Source of the DNA: Aporrectodea caliginosa
Lineage: Eukaryota > Annelida > Clitellata > Crassiclitellata > Lumbricidae
Assembly: GCA_020284085.1 (NCBI GenBank)
Contig: JACEVL010000202.1
Location: 699,501-763,500, forward strand
Direction of reading: 5' to 3'
DNA length: 64,000 bases
The position numbers and the translations under genes are program-made. A model generated the notes under the pieces. It was not told the origin of the DNA and searched no databases. It saw only the letters and a list, made by a program, of their open reading frames with translations. Positions 13,024 through 35,639 of the stretch are shown piece by piece; position 1 is the stretch's first letter, and every line of letters begins with the position of its first letter.

Positions 13024-14857
13024 GTCCAAGGAAATTATTATATTAGGCCTATTAATCAAGAAGTCCTTGACTGATCACATGCATCTGGCAGGATGCATCT
13101 ACTGGTAGCTGCCACACATGATAGGTAGGTGTGATATGATGCCAGCTTGGGTGTAATTTACCAGTTATATCACACAATAGATTATCTATTCTGTGCTGAT
13201 GAGCTTGTCTGTGTAGCCATCAAAAACAAGAAAAACTTAGGGCCTATGCATACATCATAAAATCCACAAATTTATCCACAAGTGAATTTTTAATACTTTT
13301 CTTGTAGGCTCTACACAATTTTAAGCATGCAAACGTGAAACTCACAACTCAGTGCTAAACAATAACAACAACATGCTACCACTGAATATTAGTAATCATT
13401 TGCATTTTATTTACCTAATTCAGGAATATTTGATATGTTGGTATGTAGCAGTCATTTTGGATATCACTTTACATTACTGGTAATGTACTCAGTCATGATG
13501 TGATCTAGTGTCAGTTCATATAGTGCCATTAAAAAAACTTGGCAAACTTCGTCTTCAATATAAATACTACAGTGCACTGCTAGTTATGAAACCGGTTTCA
13601 AAGGCATGTCAAACTATTTCCATTAAGACAACACTTGATATTCACGATCTTAAACCCCTTTATAAGTTTTGCAGGCCTTCAAACAATAGTTTTTACATCT
13701 ATACTTTACCATTATGAAGAATAAAGCTCTAAGAGAAGATTGAACATATTCTTTCACATAATCCCTAAATTATACTGTATACAGAGTTTACAGGCGCATG
13801 TAAGGCGTTATATAAATGGCCATATACAACATTATACATAGATACATACATACATACAGCCTTCAGTTGTAAATCTACACCATATTTCTCAATTTTCAAA
13901 TTTGTACTAATAGTTTGCGGTAATATAGCAATGCTTCATTTTGGCTTTACTATTAGACTTTTCATGTGAATACAACTTCACAGACCTTTCACGTAAATAA
14001 AAATTATTGCATAACATATTAGGTATGAATAGCCATTAGAATTGATAAGATAATACAACAATTGAACACGGCCTATTCCAACCATTACAATCAATAGTCA
14101 ATTAGCGTCTGGAAGGCAGAAGGCTAGAAGCAAGCAATTGGACCCAACACCATACACAGAATGGAAAAAGAACTAAATTGCTATAACTTGTACTTGCTCT
14201 TGACAATTTGACTAATCAAGAGAATTCAATTAATCAAATAATTAGAGATCTTCAAAATAGATAAGCATACTTCCATCAAGCAGACTAGCAATCAAAACGC
14301 AGCTAAATCAAGCTCCTTTCATTCTCACTTTGTGAACTCTCCCCCCCCACCCCACCCAAGTCATCAATTTCATTCTAAATTGTATCCTCAAAAAACTCTT
14401 TGATTGATTGATTGAGCAGAGAAGTGTGGTGAGAAAATGATTATAGAATGAAAAAGTCACAAAAAGAATAATCAGAAACAAGAAGCTACTAGCTGATTGG
14501 CTGAAAGTCAACAGAAGTAGGGCCTATAGCAGCAGAATTCTGATGAAAGCCAGCCTAACTCACAATCATAGCAACACCATGCAGTTAGCAAGTTATATGG
14601 ACAGAGAAACAGCTCCTGCTCACAGTTCTACCTCTCAACATGTTACTCACCAGTTTACCCATATAAGATTTTGAAGCGTACTAGAAACGAAAAGTTTAAT
14701 CACAGTTGATGTTTACAGTCGAAAGACAAGCAGAAAGACCTCAATGTAATGCTGTTACGGACCCAAAACAATTTGGAACAATGCCCTTGTACTGCCTGAT
14801 CAAACCTAGTGTTCCTATGTTCAAAGTCCTTCATTATTTGTCTGAATTGTTACAACA

Positions 14858-14863
14858 TTTATT
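14858..14863 (-). terminator. Poly(A) signal of ACAT1
   Basis: AATAAA on the minus strand (TTTATT on plus), about 90 nt past the ACAT1 stop codon. No better signal lies between the stop and this site. Confidence 0.6.
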
Positions 14864-14951
14864 ATTAAAAAAATTAACTGAAGCAAGGCACTAGGTTCCA
14901 AGCCAATGGGTGTTGTCATGATTTCAATTATTGCATTCGGTCATTAAGCGA

Positions 14952-27283
<12,332 letters not shown>

Positions 27284-27984
27284 CGCGACTTCAGTCTGCA
27301 AACTGAAAATGTTTGACAAAATACGTCTAACGCGATCGAATCAAATGCGAAAACTCAAGTAGTCTAGTCTACTCTGACGAACAACTAATAAACCTATTAT
27401 GGTCCAAGTTCACCTAACCTAGAAGTTCACGCTCTCAACTTTAAAGGGTCACGCAATGATATGCCATAGAGGTCGCCAGACATCAGTGTATTATAGCGCT
27501 TTGATTTTACATCATTATTATTCCGATATAATTTTATTAACCATAACCATAATCATCAATTTATTGTTCCAAACATTGATAAAGTAACATTTCGCTGTAC
27601 AAAAACAAAGATCTGTTGGTCACAAAAGGGAACCCAGAAGGGACCAGGGTCCCGCTGGTTAGGGCCACCTAAGTAAGGTGCTTTAAGACTTCGGCTTTGG
27701 CCGCTTGCACACTCTTTGATGTTGTCTGCATTGGTGATTGACCTACTTATAAGTTACAACCTATGTGCAGGAGCAACAGCGCTCGTGAATGAGCTGGTGC
27801 CCTGCGCTTGGCTTTCGAGTGGCGCTTTAGAAGTTTGGAGATTACGATTACAAACTGGCGGAGATCAGTTGAGAGTTCGCTCCAATTAAAGAGCTGACTA
27901 TGATGCAGCGCAATCGTAATCTCGAGTCTTCTATAGCGTGATCAGGAACGCTTCGATCTAGTCAGTTGGATTGTGAGGTACAGT

Positions 27985-29199
27985 CAGTGGCGGCGCCAGC
28001 TATACAATTTCAGCAGGTCGCGTCAGGGTCATGGGAGTTATTCAGCAGGTCGAAGAAATTAATGTTTGAGTTTGACGCATCAAGCAGCTTAACTTATATA
28101 TTTCTTTGCTAATGTATAATTATAACGTTGATGCAATTCGTAAATTCTGCCCTATTTGACAAAATCTCCACTCTTGATTATCCCAGACCAAATCTATAAC
28201 TGGCTAGTTCAAGTTGAATATCATCTTGAACACTCAAATCTCACTGAGTCACTATATTCAAAGGTCACTCTTCATCTCTCCTCAAAATCAATGCTAGTAT
28301 ATATAAGGCTCTGTCTTAGGACCTATACCAACTTCTCCATTACTGGTTCAAACCAGGACCCTTTTCACCTCCTTAATCGTATGTTCAAATTTTCAGATGA
28401 AACTTACCTCGATCCTTATTGGATCCTCTCAAGCTCATACTATTCCATCTGAACAGCATTTAATCTCTACCTGGGTTTTGCCAATAACCTTACCTTAAAT
28501 AACTCTAAATCTAAGGAAATGATCATTTTCCGTCCTCGACACCAATTTGACCCTCCTCCTCCATTATCTAGTATTACCCGAGTTAAAACTTTGAAAATAC
28601 TGGGTGTCATCCTTCAGGATAATCTCAAACTCTCAGCCATTATAGACCACCTCACAGCAACTTGCTCCTCCTCTTTTTATGCGATCAGAAAACTCAAAAC
28701 CCATGGCCTTTCTTCCTCATCCATCCATAATGTAACCAAAGCCACTATACCGTTGCTAAACTTCTATATGCCTCCCCATCCTGGCGGAGTCTTACCCTGG
28801 CTTCCGATAAAGAGTGCCTAGAAAACTCCTAAAAAGAGCCAGACGCCTAGGTTACTTAGAGCAATCCTTTCCAACAGTCTCTGAACTTGCAAATATAGCC
28901 GATGCGAAACTCCTATAATAGCCTAATAGGTCCTTCATTTTTGACGTAACGGCGGAAAAGACTACATAATCATTTCAATTTTAGAGTTTACAACATAGGC
29001 TTCTGCTGACATAAACGTTTAAATGTCGTTTAGATATAACAATTGCAATAGTGATCCTATGGGACAGATGTTGATGTTTGAAATGAGAAGAAGATATTAA
29101 AAATTCCAAAGAATTTTAAGCAGGTCATTAAGCAGGTCGGGAGCAAAATAAGCAGGTCAAATGAATGACCTGCTGCGACCTGCTGTAGCGCCGCCACTG
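27985..29199. mobile_element. hAT-type element, non-autonomous, with a LINE fragment inside
   Basis: The 8-bp target duplication GGTACAGT is at 27977-27984 and 29200-29207. The termini are CAGTGGCGGCGCCAGC and, inverted, CAGTGGCGGCGCTACAGC. AGCAGGTC motifs repeat inside both ends. No transposase remains; the middle is filled by a non-LTR reverse-transcriptase fragment. Confidence 0.85.
28156..28920 (+). mobile_element. Non-LTR retrotransposon reverse-transcriptase fragment
   Basis: Broken frames include NNSKSKEMIIFRPRH, LKILGVILQDNLKLS, SSSFYAIRKLKTHGLSSSSI and, after a shift, VAKLLYASPSW and LTLASDK. These follow the order of the RT thumb and adjacent region in CR1/L2-like LINEs. Several stops and frameshifts make it a pseudogene. 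Confidence 0.8.
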
Positions 29200-29469
29200 G
29201 GTACAGTTGACGAAAGTAATAGGGTTGAGAGGTGACTCCTCGTACAAAGTTGGCTCTGTTTCAACAAAAACTCCCTATGACATCGGAAAAAAACGAGAAC
29301 ACTTATAAGCGAGCATTTGGCGGCCGTACTATATAAATACAGTTGTAGAGACCTTACTTATTACACACAAAACACATTCGCAATCTTTTATCAACATTAA
29401 CCATATCGCAGAATATTATTGCAGCAGCCAGCCTTGCGAACGTTTATCAATGAATGCGCTAAATTAATA

Positions 29470-29561
29470 CTTTGCCAAATCACGTGACATCCGGAACTAG
29501 TGCATTCGACTGATCCTTCTACGATTTGATCTCTTTCTGAATCGTCCTTTTTGGTGAAGAG
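29470..29561 (+). promoter_or_regulatory. RPL13A core promoter and 5' TOP candidate
   Basis: An E-box CACGTG (29481-29486) is followed closely by an ETS site CCGGAA (29491-29496). Pyrimidine tracts CTCTTTCTG (29531) and CCTTTTT (29546) are candidate start sites for a 5' TOP mRNA, the translation-control motif of ribosomal protein genes. The exact start cannot be fixed from sequence. Confidence 0.55.
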
Positions 29562-32500
29562 ATGGGTTTCCAGAGGAAGGTAATCGGCTCAGCTTTGTCG
29601 GAAAATTTAGTATTTTATTTCATTTACCGCACCAACACATCGGAACTCGTTTAAAACATTTTCACGATTACAGCTTTAGTCAAATGGCGACGCATATTGT
29701 GAACCAGTGTTGTAAATTACACAAATATCGGTTAGTTTAATGGAAGCGTCACCAGATAATGGCCGACCATGCATGTGCTCAAACTCCAAGCAGACACGAT
29801 TTTAAATCTGCTAACATCCAAGATGTTCGACAATGATGGCCTAAAATATTTACAGCTATTGTTCAGTTGGTGTAAAACAATATTCTCTGCCATGTTATTT
29901 TGGGTCCGTAGCGAATATTTGCTCTGAAAGCAAGATGTTGCGGGCACCACATTGTCGAATGAAAGCCCTTTTAGTTTGTGTTGCCTCGAGTAAATGTAAA
30001 TAAACTGTAAGGTACATGTTTTTATATAGCGACAGTATGGTTTCAACCATCCTGGTTTTTCAGTGAATTTATCGGGTGAGATCCTTCACTACCGCTGCCC
30101 GTTTGAATTGGTGCCACGCTTTTCAAAGTAGTAACGTGTCGATGATGATTGTCTTAATTTACCTACATTGTTTGAATGACTGTTCATTTTGAAATATACA
30201 CCTATGCTGAGACACGATTATTCGAGAATAGTGGTTTCTTGTAATAATAAAGCACAAGCCAGAGTAACTGGTGTTACATGTGTCATTTGATGTTAATTTG
30301 CAGCCGCTTGTTATTGATGCTAAAGACCACCTGATGGGTCGGTTGGCCGCGACCGTGGCCAAGACCCTTCTGGAAGGTAAGTTTTAAACTATTCAAAGGA
30401 CCTGCATGGAGTCATTCTAAATGTTGTTCGAATGCATACTTTTCACTGGTGTTGGACAAAACTGAATAGTGTTCTATAGGCATTTACAACGTTCGTTAGG
30501 ATCTCTCAACTGTATGGATGACTTGAATATTAAATTCTCGATCAGTTTTTGAATCATTGCACAATCATGAAATCAGCATTTATGGTTCATTCCACTTCCA
30601 TGATTATGTTTAATTTTTTTGGTGCATAAATATAAAACGACTTAACCCTAGGGCTACCAAGCTTTTTTTGTAACACGGACTACCAAGGGGGGGGTGGTTA
30701 CCCCCCCTGGATTTCGTGTTTGGTTTTACATATCATAACTTGTAATACAGCATTGGATTCAGCATTCATTTCTGCACAGAATGGTATATTTAGTTGTACA
30801 TTATGTGAATGCACCTCGAAATTACATCACTTTTAACAAAGGAACCCATTAATTAGCAATATTGTATATTATTGCGTACATTTTGTACATTTTGGATAAA
30901 CAAATATAAGATTATGTGTGTTTTGAAACTAATCTATGTATAAAAGATACACAAAATCATCCCTACACATGTTTATATAGTATAAATGTACATCCATACA
31001 TATATATCCATACATATATATCGGTTTACGTTGTAATGCTGTATTCAGCCATTTTCACACAGATTACGCGTATTATTATTTATTTTGATCACTTCCGGTA
31101 TTCAAAAGACAAAGATGTAGGTACGCAAATGAAGCCCTTCATTCCCTCTAAAGAATGGTATCTTTGTTTCTCTTCCAGGAAGACAAATGAATACGCTACA
31201 GACAAAAAACTAAGGGGGAGTCCTTCCATTCAGCCATTTTTCACGCATATTACGCGTATTATTATTTATTTTGAGCACTTCCGGTTGTCTCAGGTCAACT
31301 CAGTGACCATAGAAATGTAGCCCCACATTCCCTCTATAGAATGGTATAATTTGTGTCTCTTAATATTAAATGACGGATAAGATATAGTCAAAAATCTAGG
31401 GGGTGGTATCCACCCCCTGGTACCTCGGGTATATTGGGTATAACTTTTGAACGGTGTGAGATATCATCTCACATTTTACCTCAAAACGTGTGTAAATGAA
31501 CCCCCTACAGCTACCTAAAAGGTCAAATTTTTATTCCATACGGAAAAAGTTCGAAATGAAAAAACCTAGGGGGTGGCAACCACCCCCCCCTTGGTAGCCC
31601 GAGGGTTAAGTCACTCTCCCTTTTTTCACAACCAGACTAGTAAATCTGATGAGCAAATGTATACAATACATTCATCTAAAATAAAGCTATTATGTTATAA
31701 TTATAATTTCTGATTTTAAAGGATTAACTGACAGTGTCGATTAAGATGATTTAAATTTTGTCATACTTGCTGAACTTCAGTGTAGAGTGTCTATGATGAT
31801 TAACTACCTTACCTACAATGAGTACATTCACGTACTGTGATAACAAAGTATGATCTGAGACACTTGCAGTGCTCTTATTTAAAAACAGGGCTTTAAAACT
31901 TGAACTAGTCTAATTTGAAAATGTTTCAAATTTTCAGGTCAGCGTATTGTCATTGTGAGATGTGAGGAAATTAACATCTCCGGTAACTTCTACCGAAACA
32001 AACGTAAGTAGGTCTTTGCTGAACGTTTTGAACAGAATGTCAGAACACTGAGCAAATTGTAACAGTGTTCTAAACTATTATGAAAAACATTCGAAAGTAT
32101 CAGTAAATCTATACGTTTTGATTATTTTAAAGTCTGAAATTCATAATTAGTGTTGGATTGACCAGTTATTTGATTGGCAGAGTAAACATCTGAATATTGG
32201 ATAGTTTTTCATTTGAATTGATTTGCTATGCAGCGTAAGTGCCATTTGAGGATTCTGTGATGATTTTTTATTACCTACATTGCATTAGTGTTGTCACGAT
32301 GAATAAAACTTAACTGAGAATCCCACTTTGGTTTACTTTTCACAACTTACTTGCAAACATGATATTTTGCTAGATTATTTCATAAAACATTGTGGGCCAA
32401 CATTATAAGTGAGCAATGAGCATACGAAGTTGCTGAGGCAGTTTAAGCAACTGAAATACTTGCTGATGCAATGTGCAATTTTATTTGTAGAAAAGTACCT

Positions 32501-35500
32501 GGATTTCTTGAGAAAAAGAATGAACACGAACCCATGTCGTGGCCCATACCATTTCCGTGCCCCAAGCAAAATCTTCTGGCGAACAGTTAGAGGTTGGCTA
32601 ACATTCAACATCCAGTGATCTATATAAGACTTTCCTTTTGCAATTACCAAGTTGCAGTAATTGCTAAACTTAGTTTGTGCATACTGTGTTTTGTAAAAGA
32701 ACTACACAAGATATTAGATAATTTGTAGCTGTGGTTGCATCAATGATGAGTCAGTCACACCCATATTTTGAAACAGAATGAGAACAACATCATGCATCAC
32801 CAACTGAGATGCAACCACACTACAGTTTAGCGTCTTTCTGTAGTGTATCAAAACATCACTGTTGCTCATAGCTGTTTGAATATCTGTAAATTTTTTATTC
32901 ACTAATAACATTAGGAGATACATACTTGTCAAAAGCAAACAAAACTTATTATCTTGCATCGCAGTTTCGTAAGCAACATACATATCGTGAAGCTTGAGTA
33001 GAACAACAGAATTACTTAAAATGCACCACGTATATTTTTATTAGAATTTTCAGTAAATAATTTTTAATGTTATTTGGGTACTGTTTTTTGTATTGTTTTT
33101 ATGTCATATAAAGATTTGTCTATGTGAATTGTTTTTGCTGCATAGGAATGTTGCCACACAAGCAGTATCGTGGAAAGGATGCCATGGAGCGACTGAAGGT
33201 GTACGAAGGTGTTCCGCCGCCATATGATAAGATGAAACGCATTATTGTACCATCTGCTTTGAGGGTCATCCGCCTGAAGCCAAGGCGAAAGTACTGCAAG
33301 CTGGACCGCCTGGCCAGCGAAGTTGGATGGAAGGCGTCAAAGGTGGTTGGAACCCTTGAGAAACGCCGAAAGCTCAAGGCTGCCATCTACTACAAAAAGA
33401 AGAAGCTGGAGGATGTAAGTTTCTTCTGCATTAGGCGAATTGCTGCTATTAACTCTTAAAGCCACAAATGTCTTAAGTAACCTATATACTAAAATGTGTT
33501 TTCATAAGTTTTCAAGCAATGTGGAAATGTGGAAATAATTAAGCGTTCACTAATTACATTCAGTTTCTAATAGCAAATTTAAGTATAGTCAGATACCTGA
33601 GAAATAACTGATGCAATCTATGATGATAACCTTTCACCCAATATTTGATTGACAATGAAAACAATCATGCATCACCAACTGAGATTGCGAACCACAGCCT
33701 TGTAAGTTGATTGGCTTCTAATTTTAAAAAAATGTGTAATTAAGGACGATCTTGACCTACATGACAGCAGAATTAACTTTGGTTGGTCCATCTTTTTATT
33801 CTGAAATTGACCAAGTCGAATGGATATTGCTAGACGTGTTTTGAATCAGCTTTAGCAATTAATTTATGGGAAATGTTAGCATTAGAAAGTTTAAAAGTAA
33901 AGTATTGTAATGTATGACTAGAAATAAGGCTATTTAAGTTTATTACTGTGTTATAATCGTTTGCTTTCAAAGGTACTCTTGGCTGGGATTCTGTGATGAT
34001 CAATTTACTTACCTACATTGCATGAGTGTTTGCTATGAATAAACGCTAAATCTGAGAGTCCCATTTTAATGAATTTCATGACTTCTTATAAGAAATCAGT
34101 TTTACATAGCAATGTTAAGAAAAGCATCTGATGAGATTGCCATGTTGTTGCCTTACCTTTTGAAAATTTATTTTATTTTGTACGTTAGGTGTTTAGTTAA
34201 AGTTTAGTAATCAGTGCAATTTTTTAATTGTATTTTTGCCTTCTGTTGAAATCCAAATAAAGATGCTTTATGTTAAGATGCAAAGAAATTACAATCTATG
34301 ATGATGACCATTTCACCCATTTATTGATTTGAAATGAAAACACAACATGCATCACCAACTGAGATTGTATGCCTTTGTAATATAAGTGGCTTACTTGTTT
34401 GATAGTTTCTACAATTTCTGACAATGTTAGGAGTTCTTTTTGTGTGTTCAGCTTAAGAAAAGCATCTGTTGAGATTGCCATGTTGCCTTACTTATTGAAA
34501 ATTCATTTTATTTTGTACTGTAGGTGTTTACTTAAAGTTTAGTAATCGGTGTAATTTTTTTATTCTTTGCTTGATTTGATTGTATTTGTGCCTTATGTTG
34601 AGTCCACATTCTGTAATGCCACATAAAAAATTCTTCATTTTAAGATGCAAAAGGAATTACAATCTATGATGATGACCATTTCACCCATTTATTGATTTGA
34701 AATGAAAACACAACATGCATCACCAACTGAGATTGTATGCCTTTGTAATATAAGTGGCTTACTTGTTTGATAGTTTCTACAATTTGTGACAATGTTAGGA
34801 GTTCTTTTTGTGTGTTCAGCTTAAGAAAAGCCATGTTGCCTTACTTCTTGAAAATTTATTTTATTTTGTACTGTAGGTGTTTACTTAAAGTTTAGTAATC
34901 CATGTAATTATTTGTTTGATTGTATTTTTGCCTTATGTTGAGTCCACATTCTGTAATGCCACATAAAAAATTCTTAATTTTAAGATGCAGAGGAATTACA
35001 ATCTATGATGATCATCATTTCACCCATTTATTGATTTGAAATGAAAACACAACATGCATCACCAACTGAGATTGTATGCCTTTGCTTTGTAGTATCACTT
35101 AGCTACTTTTTGATAGTTTCCACAATTCTTGACAATGTTTTGAGTTCTTTTTCTATGTTCAGCTCGTGTGCACTCGTGCTAGAAATTACTTGCCGGTTAA
35201 AATGTTTTAAAAAACAAAATTTAAAATTTAGTGTTAATACATGTAATGACAATGAAGTCCTTTGCACCTAATATTTGAATAATCATGTATATGAAAGCAA
35301 TTCATACATTGCCAACTGAGTTTGTTAGGCTTTGCTAATATTTGGCAAATTTATAGCTCCTATAAAATTATCTTTTGTTGGGAGTGTTGTTTGTAAAAGA
35401 TTCTGTGTTTTGTTGTGATTAGTTTAATACAGTAATTATGTGTTATCTTTGATAGAAACTGATGGAGAAGGCTAGGCAGACCGTGTTGGAGAAGAATCCA

Positions 35501-35539
35501 CAGTACCAGCAGATCATCGAGAGCTTCGGCTATCATTGA
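29562..35539 (+). CDS. RPL13A: 60S ribosomal protein L13a (uL13), complete
   Basis: uL13 is a large-subunit ribosomal protein. Six exons: 29562-29579, 30304-30376, 31938-32003, 32491-32592, 33146-33414 and 35456-35539. All have GT/AG sites and matching phases, giving 203 residues, the same length as human. Recognisable stretches are [75 protein letters not shown] and RLASEVGW. The first exon encodes only MGFQRK, and the C-terminus ends SFGYH. The gene hosts box C/D snoRNAs in every intron, like its vertebrate counterpart (SNORD32-35). Intron 2 also carries a 960-bp TTAA element and intron 5 a tandem snoRNA duplication. The E-box/ETS promoter and pyrimidine-rich start fit a TOP-regulated gene. 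Confidence 0.98.
30136..30215 (+). ncRNA. Box C/D snoRNA, SNORD34-like (intron 1)
   Basis: Terminal stem GTGTC/GACAC, box C GATGATGA, box D CTGA (30207-30210). The upstream guide TTACCTACATTGTT before a TTGA D' box is complementary to the 28S rRNA stretch AACAATGTAGGTAA (recalled). Counting five nucleotides from D' points to the U in AAUGUAGG, the SNORD34 site. It lies about 88 nt before the exon-2 acceptor, a usual distance for intronic C/D snoRNAs. Confidence 0.85.
30646..31605. mobile_element. 960-bp TTAA-flanked element in RPL13A intron 2
   Basis: TTAA lies on both sides (30642-30645 and 31606-31609). The termini are CCCTAGGGCTACCAAG and, inverted, CCCTCGGGCTACCAAG. The ends and the TTAA target are piggyBac-like. 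GGGGGGTGG/CCACCCCCC blocks flank the interior. The interior has a direct duplication around ATTACGCGTATTATTATTTA (about 31063 and 31250). The 134-codon frame across it is not a gene. Confidence 0.85.
31786..31864 (+). ncRNA. Box C/D snoRNA (intron 2)
   Basis: Terminal stem AGTGTC/GACACT, box C TATGATGA, box D CTGA (31855-31858). It ends about 73 nt before the exon-3 acceptor. CCTTACCTACA near the D' region can pair with the same 28S segment as SNORD34, but the D' register differs from its relatives. The guide next to box D (ACAAAGTATGAT) has no target I recognise. Confidence 0.82.
32250..32323 (+). ncRNA. Box C/D snoRNA, SNORD34-like (intron 3)
   Basis: Terminal stem GGATTC/GAATCC, box C GTGATGA, C'-like CGATGAA, box D CTGA (32314-32317). 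The guide TTACCTACATTG has the same register as the intron-1 copy, but its D' box has weakened to ATTA. Confidence 0.82.
32730..32819 (+). ncRNA. Box C/D snoRNA, SNORD33-like (intron 4)
   Basis: Unusually long terminal stem TGTGGTTGCATC/GATGCAACCACA (12 bp), box C ATGATGA (32743-32749), box D CTGA (32804-32807). The guide CATGCATCACCA just before box D pairs with the 18S stretch UGGUGGUGCAUG (recalled) over 12 bp with one G-U. The fifth-nucleotide rule points at a U, matching the SNORD33 site (human Um1326). Confidence 0.88.
33613..33688 (+). ncRNA. Box C/D snoRNA, SNORD33-like (intron 5, copy 1)
   Basis: Stem GCAATC/GATTGC, box C ATGATGA (33620-33626), box D CTGA (33679-33682), with the same CATGCATCACCA guide as the intron-4 copy. 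The D' side (TTTCACCCAATATTTGA) is shared with later copies. Confidence 0.87.
33985..34062 (+). ncRNA. Box C/D snoRNA, SNORD34-like (intron 5)
   Basis: Stem GGGATT/AGTCCC with one G-U, box C GTGATGA (33993-33999), D' ATGA after TTACCTACATTGC, C'-like CTATGAA, box D CTGA (34052-34055). The 28S guide register is the same as at 30136 and 32250. Confidence 0.85.
34291..34368 (+). ncRNA. Box C/D snoRNA, SNORD33-like (intron 5, copy 2)
   Basis: Stem ACAATC/GATTGT, box C ATGATGA, box D CTGA (34359-34362), guide CATGCATCACCA next to box D. Nearly identical to copies 3 and 4. Confidence 0.88.
34659..34736 (+). ncRNA. Box C/D snoRNA, SNORD33-like (intron 5, copy 3)
   Basis: Same stem, boxes and 18S guide as copy 2; I see no base difference inside the snoRNA body. 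Box D is at 34727-34730. Confidence 0.88.
34998..35075 (+). ncRNA. Box C/D snoRNA, SNORD33-like (intron 5, copy 4)
   Basis: Same stem and guide. It differs from copies 2 and 3 just after box C (GATCATCA in place of GATGACCA). Box D is at 35066-35069. Confidence 0.87.
35241..35323 (+). pseudogene. Degenerate snoRNA copy (intron 5, copy 5)
   Basis: Recognisable CACCTAATATTTGA, TATATGAAAG and CATTGCCAACTGAG match the copies upstream. Box C is broken (AATGACAATGA), the terminal stem is lost and the 18S guide is altered (CATACATTGCCA). Probably non-functional. Confidence 0.6.
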
Positions 35540-35599
35540 GCGTTGGGATGAAACTAAAACTTTTGTCACCGTTTTGGGAGGGTGTGAAACAGTTCTCTG

Positions 35600-35605
35600 A
35601 TTAAA
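35600..35605 (+). terminator. Poly(A) signal of RPL13A
   Basis: ATTAAA lies 60 nt after the stop. A T/GT-rich element (TGTTTTTTGTCTGTGATTTG) starts about 20 nt further on, the usual downstream element. It gives a short 3' UTR, as expected for a ribosomal protein mRNA. Confidence 0.8.
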
Positions 35606-35639
35606 ATGGGTTCTCAACCTTTAACTGTTTTTTGTCTGT

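Larger units (their letters stand above)
10837..14857. other. Region between DPY19L3 and ACAT1
   Basis: No protein gene is supported here. The region holds a more CpG-rich block at about 11270-11700, upstream of the DPY19L3 start on its strand and the best candidate for its promoter and 5' UTR. It also holds a SINE, a LINE 3' end, a decayed duplicate of the DPY19L3 exon-1 donor (12962-13023) and homopolymer runs such as G at about 12692-12703. The rest is AT-rich sequence in which I see nothing. Confidence 0.5.
27284..29469. other. Shared upstream region of ACAT1 and RPL13A
   Basis: It contains the presumed ACAT1 promoter (27284-27480, no TATA box seen), about 500 bp of unremarkable sequence, the hAT element 27985-29199 with a LINE fragment nested in it, and 270 bp of sequence next to the RPL13A promoter. 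Confidence 0.5.
34075..35180. repeat. Tandem duplication of a snoRNA-bearing unit
   Basis: Units of about 368 and 339 bp repeat head to tail (snoRNAs at 34291, 34659 and 34998). The spacers share GACAATGTTAGGAGTTCTTT, TTTATTTTGTACTGTAGG and AAGTTTAGTAATC. Similarity is high in both spacer and snoRNA, so the duplication is recent. It lies within RPL13A intron 5. Confidence 0.88.

Noticed and set aside
30916..31320. 134-codon plus-strand frame in RPL13A intron 2
   Set aside because: It lies wholly in the TTAA-flanked element, includes its internal duplication, and has no recognisable domain.
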